Assembly: GCA_022565805.1 (NCBI GenBank)
Contig: JAIULZ010000031.1
Coordinates: forward strand, 1 to 34,532
Length of the DNA: 34,532 nucleotides
Direction of reading: 5' to 3'
DNA from: Balneolales bacterium
GTDB taxonomy: Bacteria > Bacteroidota > Rhodothermia > Balneolales > Cyclonatronaceae
This document shows positions 1 to 7,080 of this stretch, in pieces. A program made the translations under genes and the position numbers. Under the pieces are notes generated by a model. That model was not told the DNA's origin and searched no databases. It saw nothing but the letters and a program-made list of their open reading frames with translations. Within the stretch, counting starts at the first letter, position 1. Each line of letters opens with the position of its first letter.

Positions 1-1
1 C

Positions 2-86
2 CCGGATTCCGGACTGCTTCGCGGAGTCCTCCATCCGGGGTTACAATATTGGTCGTGCCTGGCGGCACTGTTTCGAATCGAGCTTC
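2..86 (+). repeat. Dispersed ~85-bp repeat, copy 1
   Basis: Near-identical to 240-323, with about nine differences over 85 bases. Shared landmarks are the hairpin GGACTgcttcgcggAGTCC, the block 'atccggggttacaatat', and a second small hairpin made of GTGCC and GGCAC around a 4-base loop. The left edge may extend outside the window. The architecture resembles a REP-like intergenic element, but the family is not recognised. Confidence 0.75.
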
Positions 87-239
87 TAAGCGTAAATTTG
101 CATTTTGATGCGCATCGAATTTGCGGGCAATGTAACTGACTTCTGTCCGCTGATTTCTGATTTCTGTCCTCCGGTCCTCCGTCTTGGGTCTATTTTTATC
201 CGGCTAATTAACAAGCCACAGCTAGTCTCCCGACCTCCT

Positions 240-323
240 CCGATTGCGGACTGCTTCGCGGAGTCCTTCATCCGGGGTTACAATATCGGTCGTGCCTGAC
301 GGCACTGTTGGAAATCGAGCTTC
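240..323 (+). repeat. Dispersed ~85-bp repeat, copy 2
   Basis: Second copy of the element at 2-86, in the same orientation with a start-to-start distance of 238 bases. Its GTGCC/GGCAC hairpin half (282-307) recurs at 26321-26346 with 23 of 26 bases identical. This shows the hairpin half can occur alone elsewhere in the genome. Confidence 0.75.
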
Positions 324-383
324 GTAGAGTGAACTCAACACGTTTACAGTCGGGCGAATTAGCCGATACTTACTAACTTCTTC

Positions 384-3300
384 TCACTCGAAAAGTCCCA
401 ATAGTTCTTCGCGGTTTAGCTCCTTAAATATTCCGGCTTCCGGAGTTATTAACTGTTCGGAGAGTTTCTGTTTACGATCCTGCAGTTTCAGAATCTTTTC
501 TTCCACCGTATCGGGGCAAACCATCCGGTATACAAACACATTTTCGGTCTGTCCGATTCTATGGGTGCGATCCATAGCCTGCCGCTCTGCCGCGGGATTC
601 CACCAGGGATCCATGATAAATACATAGTCGGCAGCGGTAAGATTTAGCCCTTCTCCGCCGGCTTTAAGACTAATAAGAAAAAGTTTTGCCGTAGAATCTT
701 TCTGAAAACGGTCTACCCGTTCCTGCCTGTCCTGTGTTTTGCCATCCAGATATTCATAACTCCATTTTCTTTTTTTGATTTCATGTTCAAGAATTTTCAA
801 AAACTGAACAAACTGCGAAAAAACCAGCGCCCGGTGTCCTTCACTAATCAGCTCTTCTGCCAGCTCAAGAAAACGATTTACTTTTGCTGCATCTTTTGCC
901 GCTGCTTTAATAAGCTGTGGCGAGCAGCAAATCTGTCGCAAACGGGTTAGACCTTCAAGTACAGCAAATCGGGATTCCCGCAATCCTTGATCATCAATTT
1001 TTTTATTGATGAGATCGTAATAGACTTTTCGGTGTTTTTCATACACTTTCTTTTGTGAAGGTTCCATAGGGCAGTGCACAATCGAGGAAGTAAGCGAGGG
1101 CAGATCTTTGGCAACGTTCTTTTTGGTACGTCTCAGAATAAACGGAGCCACCATTTTTTGGAGCATTTCTCCGGCATCTTTATTGTCATATTTTTCTATC
1201 GGTTTTACCCACTTATTCAAAAAGTGGGTTTGATTGCCAATCAGACCTGGATTCAAAAAATGAAACTGCGTCCACAAATCCATAACGGTATTCTGTACCG
1301 GAGTACCTGTAAGGCACAGGCGAAATTTGGCTTGAATAAGCCGGATGCTTTTAAATGTTTGGCTTACAGGGTTTCGCATGCTGTGCGATTCATCGAGTAC
1401 GGCAATATCGAAAGTAATTTCTTTAAATGTAGCTATATCGATTCGCAACGTGCTGTACGTGGTAATGATGAGCGAAGCTTCCGGCCATTCATCTGCATTT
1501 GTTGACCTATCGGGCCCGTGATGAATATAGACGTTAAGCTCCGGCGCAAAGGTTGTGGCCTCTGCTTGCCAGTTTTGAATTACTGAGCGTGGTGCAACAA
1601 TGAGGCACTTGGGGGTATCACCGGAGTCTTCAGCAATTTTTTGGATGAAAGCCAGAACCTGAACCGTTTTCCCGAGGCCCATGTCATCGGCCAGAATGCC
1701 GCCAAAGTTATATTCGCGAAGAAAATTAAGCCAGGATAAACCCGCTTTTTGATAGGGGCGCAGCTCCCCCTTAAATTCTTTGGGCGAATTCGCTTCTTCA
1801 ATTCTGTCAAAAGATTTAAGTCGTTTCACATAGCTGCTGAATTCATCATCCACATCCAGCGAGTTGGCATCCTCGAGCAGATCCTCAAGCTGATTAGCCA
1901 TAATTTTCGGGATACGGGTCGTATCCTTATCAGTATCGGTGAGGTGCAAAATCTTTTTCAGCTTATTTAGCCACAATTCCGGAACTTCGCCGGTGCGATT
2001 TCCGGAAAGTTTTATATAAGAGGTGCCGGGTACAAGCACATCCTGAATATCCTTAAGGTTTATTTCATGACCTTCAAAATCGAGTTTTCCATCCATTTCG
2101 AACCAGTTTTCACCACTACTAATCCGGAAAGATTTGGATGTCATTTTCCGGGGGCGCGAAAACCTTTTTAAATCATCTTCTCCATAAATCTCAAATCCGG
2201 CTTTGGCTAATTGCGGCAGCTGATCTATCACCCATTGTAAAGCATTAAAAGTGGGCGTAAAATCACCGCTAGACGGCTCTCTGGTGAGGTTGGCATCCTG
2301 CAATTTTGCGAGCCATAAACGTTCGGCCTCGAAGTCCCTAACACTCCTGTTTATCCTAATTTCATCGGCTGTTGATCCGTTTTGTTCTGCTAAAGCAAAA
2401 ATGAACTTACTTTGAAGATTTTCTTCGATCTCCAGAACGTCATATCCGAATTTTAGGGAAATGAATAATTCCTGCCCGGATTCTCTCAGGTAGAGGCGCG
2501 GAACAGGCTGTATGTTTATCTCCTCAACTAATTCATCTTCAAAACTTAGTTCAAGATTACTCTTGATCAAATCGGGGAATAAATCCTGAAAAAAAGGAGA
2601 TAAATCCTCTTCTGTAATGGTAATCTTTTCAGACTCTGATGCATGCATAATGTTTGCAAGCAGGTTGCTTTTCCCGATCTCCAGTACTTCTCCATTATGA
2701 TATACCCAGCAAGGTTCATCACTTATAAGCTGACATTCGGATATGGGTATGGTTTCGCTATCTCTATCTCTATCTCTATCGTTATCGCTAATAATGGAAA
2801 AAGTGAGCTCAATACCTTTATGTGTATGTGGTTTTTCATTCTTTAGAGCCGAACTAAACCGCATTAAATTCATGCTAAGTCGATACTTTCGAGGAGAGAC
2901 ATAAACTTCTGTTCTGCTGTCGGATTCATGCTTGAGCTTTAGCTTTTCACCCCTCAACAATTCGAATATATCGGCAAAGTCCCCAATTCGTTTATTGGTT
3001 GAACCACTCATTGCATAAGGATCCATTTGCGATTCGTACACAGATCTAAGATAATTGACAATAATTTTATCAGTGGAATTTTGGGGCTTCAGCTCCTGCC
3101 AGGGGGAAGTATACCCATACATGCGGTACATTTGAAATTCATCAAGTTGGCTATTCACCTTTTTATAGATTGAATTCGGATATAAATCCCAGCTATTGTC
3201 GCTGTAGGTTAGTAGGTAAACAATTTTACTACCTGTACTTTTGGGATGTTTTCTTGAATTACCTTTAAGCATGTAAGACAGCCTGCGGTAGGTCGAAGAC

Positions 3301-3881
3301 TCCGTGCCAACATTAGTAAAATGCTCGGTACGCTGTCTGTAGGCAAGCTCTAATAATGCTGCTACAACATGCTTGCAGGTGAAGCGGTTATAGCTATTCC
3401 AGCCCTTTGCATACGGGCAATTACATTTACTTTTCTTTCGCTCAGGATGCAGGCTTAAGATTACATTATAGAGCTTGGTTCCCCGGACTTTGGCTCTGTA
3501 AATGGTTTCCTCTTTGTTTTCAGGGACAACTGATTCCACCTTATTGCCAATGAAATAGTTAATGCCTCTGTTGATAAATTCTTCACGGCTTTTGAAATCT
3601 ATCATTCTCAATTCATTCGCGACTTTTTCAGAAACCCCGTGGTATGGATAATTTTGCGGATTGGCGGGCAGCCCCTTACTCATGTAATCGAATGGAAGTT
3701 CATGAAGTAAATCAATAATTTCATCGGCTTTTGTATGGCCAATGCCTTTAAGCGCAAGCAAGTCTTTTCTTTCGAAACCGAACAATTGCTCAACACAAAA
3801 TACACCCTGTCGATTAAGAGCCGTAATACAGCTTTTGTGTAGTTTAAAGAAGATGGGATCTGTTTTTCCGCTATAACTCAC
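384..3881 (-). CDS. SNF2-family DEAD/DEAH helicase with SWIM zinc finger and alpha-CTD-like N-terminus
   Basis: An ATP-dependent DNA translocase of the bacterial SWIM-SNF2 type, 1165 aa and probably cytoplasmic. Residues ~10-55 have the pattern LHKSCITALNRQGV...EQLFGF...DLLALKGIGHTKADEI, which looks like a helix-hairpin-helix of the RNA polymerase alpha C-terminal type. A SWIM finger follows (C153, C155, C169, H171; CxC-x13-CxH). The SNF2 ATPase starts near residue 690: Walker A ADDMGLGKT (~732-740), Walker B variant DESH (~826-829) and LTGTPVQN. The helicase C lobe has AGGEGLNL (~1075) and the arginine-finger region DRTHRIGQ. All motifs look intact. The gene is monocistronic, divergent from the DUF892 gene, with a 535-bp gap upstream. 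The family is linked to DNA repair or transcription recycling, but the exact role is not known. Family assignment is secure; the N-terminal domain reading is by eye. Confidence 0.95.
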   Translation of the reverse strand: MSYSGKTDPIFFKLHKSCITALNRQGVFCVEQLFGFERKDLLALKGIGHTKADEIIDLLHELPFDYMSKGLPANPQNYPYHGVSEKVANELRMIDFKSREEFINRGINYFIGNKVESVVPENKEETIYRAKVRGTKLYNVILSLHPERKKSKCNCPYAKGWNSYNRFTCKHVVAALLELAYRQRTEHFTNVGTESSTYRRLSYMLKGNSRKHPKSTGSKIVYLLTYSDNSWDLYPNSIYKKVNSQLDEFQMYRMYGYTSPWQELKPQNSTDKIIVNYLRSVYESQMDPYAMSGSTNKRIGDFADIFELLRGEKLKLKHESDSRTEVYVSPRKYRLSMNLMRFSSALKNEKPHTHKGIELTFSIISDNDRDRDRDSETIPISECQLISDEPCWVYHNGEVLEIGKSNLLANIMHASESEKITITEEDLSPFFQDLFPDLIKSNLELSFEDELVEEINIQPVPRLYLRESGQELFISLKFGYDVLEIEENLQSKFIFALAEQNGSTADEIRINRSVRDFEAERLWLAKLQDANLTREPSSGDFTPTFNALQWVIDQLPQLAKAGFEIYGEDDLKRFSRPRKMTSKSFRISSGENWFEMDGKLDFEGHEINLKDIQDVLVPGTSYIKLSGNRTGEVPELWLNKLKKILHLTDTDKDTTRIPKIMANQLEDLLEDANSLDVDDEFSSYVKRLKSFDRIEEANSPKEFKGELRPYQKAGLSWLNFLREYNFGGILADDMGLGKTVQVLAFIQKIAEDSGDTPKCLIVAPRSVIQNWQAEATTFAPELNVYIHHGPDRSTNADEWPEASLIITTYSTLRIDIATFKEITFDIAVLDESHSMRNPVSQTFKSIRLIQAKFRLCLTGTPVQNTVMDLWTQFHFLNPGLIGNQTHFLNKWVKPIEKYDNKDAGEMLQKMVAPFILRRTKKNVAKDLPSLTSSIVHCPMEPSQKKVYEKHRKVYYDLINKKIDDQGLRESRFAVLEGLTRLRQICCSPQLIKAAAKDAAKVNRFLELAEELISEGHRALVFSQFVQFLKILEHEIKKRKWSYEYLDGKTQDRQERVDRFQKDSTAKLFLISLKAGGEGLNLTAADYVFIMDPWWNPAAERQAMDRTHRIGQTENVFVYRMVCPDTVEEKILKLQDRKQKLSEQLITPEAGIFKELNREELLGLFE
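2758..2780 (-). repeat. In-frame hexanucleotide repeat inside the SNF2 gene
   Basis: The unit 'tctcta' is repeated about 3.5 times and continues imperfectly to about 2789. Read on the minus strand it encodes the alternating run DNDRDRDRDS near residues 365-375. A 6-bp unit keeps the frame when copies are gained or lost, so it would vary length rather than switch the gene off. Confidence 0.7.
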
Positions 3882-4416
3882 GACTGAATTTTCCTGGATA
3901 AGTAGTGATTATTTCTACTGAAAATAGCCACAACATAGCATTTTTAGGAACTATTAGCATGTGGATTTCATGAAAAATTCTCTGCTAAATCTATTTCGAA
4001 TTATTCACTTGTAGTTAAGCTATATTGGCGATCGACACCGACTTCTGCTGATCCATTTATTAAATTAAACGGCAGTTTCCCCTAATTAGACTTGTCGCCG
4101 CGGGATTAATGCTCAATTCATCAACGTTTTTGACATCTTAACCTGATTATAATCTAACATTTCGTGGCCCCGTCAGGGATATCATATCTATTGCATAAAC
4201 ATTAGTTACAAGCTGGGAGCAAGTTTCTTCGCACAAGTTTAAGATGGTATTCCTGGCTTTTCATTTTACCTGTTTAGAAAGTTATCCCCGTGATTATTCG
4301 TCATATTTATCCCCGAAGCAAAAATAAGCGCATAACTCCATCCTTACTTTGCGTATCTTATTACAAAGCTCTGCAGACCGGGAGACCCAATAACAATTTA
4401 TTTCAGGAACATTATC
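3882..4416. other. Divergent intergenic region between SNF2 and DUF892 genes
   Basis: This 535-bp AT-rich region must hold the promoters of both flanking genes. I found no exact Bacteroidota -7 element (TAnnTTTG) with a matching -33. TTGACA at 4130-4135 and TATAAT at 4148-4153 are separated by only 12 bases, too short for a standard promoter. TTATCCCCG occurs twice (4282-4290 and 4307-4315). A usable ribosome binding site, AGGA at 4405-4408, lies 8 bases before the 4417 start. No small gene is supported. Confidence 0.5.
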
Positions 4417-4941
4417 ATGATGGTACAAAAAAATCTCCCCGACTCCTCCAGATTCGAAGCAGGCAGTAAGGAAAGAATAGCAGCAGATCAGATTTCTGCT
4501 TACGAAATTCAGCTTCGCAATATGCTTTATGCAGAAAAAGCTCTCCTCCGCTTTGTGCCAACAATGATGGAATCCACAACTTCACAGCCTTTAAACGATA
4601 TGCTCCGCGCATATCATAAGCAGATTAAAGGACATGTAATAAGTCTGGAAAGCGTATTCAAAACTGTGCGTATTCACCCCGAATCGCTAAAAGATGCCCA
4701 AACAGACAGCCTGCTTAGCGAATCTGAGCAGGGTATGAAAAATACTCGTCATGGTGTTCGCGATACCCAAATTGTAGAATCTTTGATTAAAATCAATAAG
4801 CACAAAGAAGACGCCTATATGGCTGTATCTGAGATTGCTAAAGCTATGGGGCTTAACGATTCTGTGCGTTTACTGCAGGAAATGAGCACAAACGAAAAGA
4901 ATAAAGCTGAAGAAGTAAAAGCGCTACAGATCGAAAGCTAA
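4417..4941 (+). CDS. DUF892 / YciE-YciF-like ferritin-fold protein
   Basis: A 174-aa, mostly helical, highly charged protein without a signal peptide. The helix-1 signature IQLRNMLYAEKALLRFVP (~30-47) is the hallmark of the YciE/YciF (DUF892) branch of the ferritin-like superfamily. The later stretch ISLESVF and the last helix (AMGLNDSVRLLQEMSTNEK) also fit. Members are four-helix bundles associated with stress; several bind di-iron. Here the usual Glu/His ligand positions of helices 2 and 3 (E-E-T and E-H-x-x-E in typical members) appear as K-Q-I and N-K-x-x-K, so metal binding is doubtful. Two adjacent ATGs begin the frame; the first is 8 bases after AGGA. The first ~25 residues are poorly conserved. 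The gene stands alone and is followed by a strong hairpin at 4994-5021. Confidence 0.82.
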   Translation: MMVQKNLPDSSRFEAGSKERIAADQISAYEIQLRNMLYAEKALLRFVPTMMESTTSQPLNDMLRAYHKQIKGHVISLESVFKTVRIHPESLKDAQTDSLLSESEQGMKNTRHGVRDTQIVESLIKINKHKEDAYMAVSEIAKAMGLNDSVRLLQEMSTNEKNKAEEVKALQIES

Positions 4942-4993
4942 GATTTTCGGACAGCTCACGATCAGACGCAGATAAAATTGATAACCCATGCGC

Positions 4994-5021
4994 TTGCCTG
5001 ACGGACTCTTTCGTCAGGCAA
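4994..5021. terminator. Perfect 10-bp hairpin between convergent genes
   Basis: TTGCCTGACG and CGTCAGGCAA are exact reverse complements around an 8-base loop. The hairpin sits in the 123-bp gap between the convergent DUF892 and amidohydrolase genes, which fits a bidirectional terminator. There is no proper T-run on either side, only 'aaacc' and 'gcgc', so termination strength is uncertain. Confidence 0.65.
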
Positions 5022-5064
5022 ACCAGGAACGCACTTAAGCTGTATTCAGAGATTTGCGTTAAAC

Positions 5065-6696
5065 TTAATCCACCTGTTTTGTGCCGGGAAGATAGATTTC
5101 ATAATTCAACCGCTCTTTTTCCAGCTTTACCATCTCCCGAACATCGGCCAAAAGCTGCCGTGCATCGAAAATGATGCCATCTTTTATAGTGTACTGTACG
5201 CCACCCATGCGAACCGGACGGTTATCCTCGCTGATGCGCAGTGCGCCGGTGCCATAAAGAAGCTTTAGGTCTTCCAGCGGGTTACCGTCTACAATTACCA
5301 AATCAGCCAGTTTGCCGGGTTCTATTGTGCCAATTTGATCGTCCATGCCCAGAGCTTCGGCTCCTTTTAAAGAAGCGGACTGAAGCACTTCCAATGGATG
5401 AAATCCGGCTTCACGAAGCATTTCCAGCTCACGAATAAAGCCAAAACCGTAAACTTGGAAAATATAGCCAGAGTCCGATCCGGCAGCGACTCTTCCGCCC
5501 CTGTTCTTGTAATCGTTCACAAAACGCATCCATAGACGGTAGTTTTCTTTCCAAAGTACTTCCTGTTCAATGCCCCAGTTAAACCAGTAGGAGCCGTGCG
5601 CAATCCGGTTTGGCTGGAAAAACTCCCATAAAGAGGGCAGCGTATAATCGCGATGCCACTCGGCGGTGTATGCTCTCATCAGATCGCGATTGGCGTCATA
5701 AATATTGAAGGTTGGCACAATGGTGAAATCTCGCTCGAGCAGGGTATTCATCACATATTCGTAGCGATCGCTTCCCAGTGCAGCGGCCTGTTTCCAAAGT
5801 TTTCCGGCCTCCTCAAAGCGATGCTGCTCGTTCATGTAGTTGTAATCCAGGCGGTAATGCTGTATGGTGCGGTCTTCGAACAGCGCTTCCGGTAGCCCGT
5901 ACCAGTGCTCCATGGTGGTGAGTCCCAGTGCCGAGGAGTCGAGTACGTTCATCCATGCTACGTTCAGCTGCGCGTGATGTGCCGCTGAGCGCAAACCATG
6001 TTGGGACGCTTCATACAAAGCGGCTTTCATTATATCCGGTCGCAGCCCAAAGAATTTGATGCCATCACCCCCGTTTTGCGCCAGACTCCGAACCCAGGAC
6101 CGTGCCTGATCAGGATTCAGGATGGGTCCGTCGTGCCCGCGGCCAAAGCTGAGATACACATGAAGCCGGGGCGCGGTGATTTCATTTCGGGCACTACGCT
6201 CTTTATGGCTCAACGACCACTCAAGGCCGTTATAGCTACCAGGATCGCGCACGGTTGTAATACCATGAGCCAGCCAAAGTTTGAATACATACTCTGCCGT
6301 CGTTCCCTGAGCCGAGCCACCCATGTGCCCGTGCATATCCACAAAACCCGGCAAAATATACATACCTGCGGCATCTAGCTCCCGAGTGTTTTCATCGGCC
6401 TGAGGCCGGCGCTGCTCAGAAACCGGAACCCCGGGATAGCCCACGGTTACAATATTTGTGATGCGGTTTCCCTCAATAACAATATCAACCGGACCCGTTG
6501 GCGGAGCTCCTGTGCCGCTTATTAAAATGCCTCCACGAATAATCAGGCGGTCGAAGGGGCCATCACCCTCGCCAGCAGCCCGATCGGGTGCAGACTGAGG
6601 CAGCTGAGCAAAAGCTGTAGCATGCGAAAAAAGAAAACAAGAAATAATCAGCAAGAAAATCCGCAGAAAGCAGGAAAAATCAACCCGAAAAACCAT
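5065..6696 (-). CDS. Secreted amidohydrolase family protein
   Basis: A 543-aa metal-dependent hydrolase of the amidohydrolase superfamily (imidazolonepropionase/prolidase-like branch). An N-terminal signal peptide (hydrophobic FLRIFLLIISCFLFSHATAFA, then Q) predicts export. Metal-site motifs are in order: DMHGHMGG (~120-127), GGDGIKFFG whose Lys is a candidate carboxylated ligand (~215), SAAHHAQLN (~240), TMEHWYGLPE (~263) and AAGSDSGY (~406). The C-terminal composite beta domain has GTIEPGKLADLVIVDGNPLEDL. The ADLVIVDGNP signature and full motif set suggest an active enzyme, with substrate unknown; exported relatives often act on peptides or cyclic amides. It is convergent with the DUF892 gene and divergent from the HTCS gene, with 384 bp between starts, and probably transcribed alone. 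Confidence 0.92.
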   Translation of the reverse strand: MVFRVDFSCFLRIFLLIISCFLFSHATAFAQLPQSAPDRAAGEGDGPFDRLIIRGGILISGTGAPPTGPVDIVIEGNRITNIVTVGYPGVPVSEQRRPQADENTRELDAAGMYILPGFVDMHGHMGGSAQGTTAEYVFKLWLAHGITTVRDPGSYNGLEWSLSHKERSARNEITAPRLHVYLSFGRGHDGPILNPDQARSWVRSLAQNGGDGIKFFGLRPDIMKAALYEASQHGLRSAAHHAQLNVAWMNVLDSSALGLTTMEHWYGLPEALFEDRTIQHYRLDYNYMNEQHRFEEAGKLWKQAAALGSDRYEYVMNTLLERDFTIVPTFNIYDANRDLMRAYTAEWHRDYTLPSLWEFFQPNRIAHGSYWFNWGIEQEVLWKENYRLWMRFVNDYKNRGGRVAAGSDSGYIFQVYGFGFIRELEMLREAGFHPLEVLQSASLKGAEALGMDDQIGTIEPGKLADLVIVDGNPLEDLKLLYGTGALRISEDNRPVRMGGVQYTIKDGIIFDARQLLADVREMVKLEKERLNYEIYLPGTKQVD

Positions 6697-7080
6697 ATTG
6701 ATTTTGTGGTGAAATGAAAAAAAAACGAGCCTGAAAAGTTGCAGACTCTTATAAGAGAGTGAACCAAAAGAATAAGAAAGGAATCTGATTTTGGGAAATG
6801 CAGGATGTCAAATTCTTTCCTAAATATGAATGGGCTCCGGTATGTTAAGCGACTCAAGCTTGAATAACGAATAAAAGTATCTGATAAGCAGAACCTTAGA
6901 AACTCAATTTTTTTATTTTGTCCAAACGGATAGTAAACAAATATGGGTTGATTTTAGGGTATTGGCTGCTTATAGTGATTACGATTGAAATTTCCCCTTT
7001 AAGGATTCTAAACCCATCTGCTTTACTGATTCTAAATAATTTATCCCAATCCTGTTTATATCCCTCCGCTGTATACTTCC
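6697..7080. other. Divergent intergenic region, amidohydrolase/HTCS
   Basis: This 384-bp AT-rich region should contain both promoters. A perfect 12-bp palindrome CTCTTATAAGAG lies at 6746-6757, about 50 bp before the amidohydrolase start, and may be a protein-binding site. 'gattctaaa' occurs twice about 24 bp apart upstream of the HTCS. None of the 21-bp operator sites seen at 18569-18812 is present here, so there is no sign of HTCS autoregulation through that motif. No small gene is supported. Confidence 0.5.
6746..6757. promoter_or_regulatory. 12-bp palindrome upstream of the amidohydrolase gene
   Basis: CTCTTATAAGAG is an exact palindrome with an AT-rich centre, 49 bp upstream of the amidohydrolase ATG. 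The position suits an operator or a promoter-overlapping element. Palindromes of this size also occur by chance in AT-rich DNA. Confidence 0.3.

Larger units (their letters stand above)
1..383. other. Gene-free region downstream of the SNF2 gene, with repeats
   Basis: No convincing gene is present; the short open frames here lie across repeat sequence and resemble nothing. The region carries two copies of an ~85-bp direct repeat (2-86 and 240-323). Between them is low-complexity text built from short pieces such as 'ttctgtcc', 'tgatttctg' and 'ggtcctccg'. It lies beyond the stop of the SNF2 gene, which reads leftward into it. I see no strong hairpin with a T-run that would be its terminator. 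Confidence 0.6.

Noticed and set aside
1074-1505. 143-aa plus-strand frame inside the SNF2 gene
   Set aside because: It is antisense to conserved helicase motifs, and its translation resembles no family.
4130-4153. TTGACA followed by TATAAT upstream of the DUF892 gene
   Set aside because: The spacer is 12 bases instead of about 17, and this lineage normally does not use that consensus.
4282-4315. Pair of TTATCCCCG boxes, considered as DnaA boxes or an origin
   Set aside because: They differ from the DnaA box TTATCCACA at key positions, there are only two, and no replication gene is nearby.
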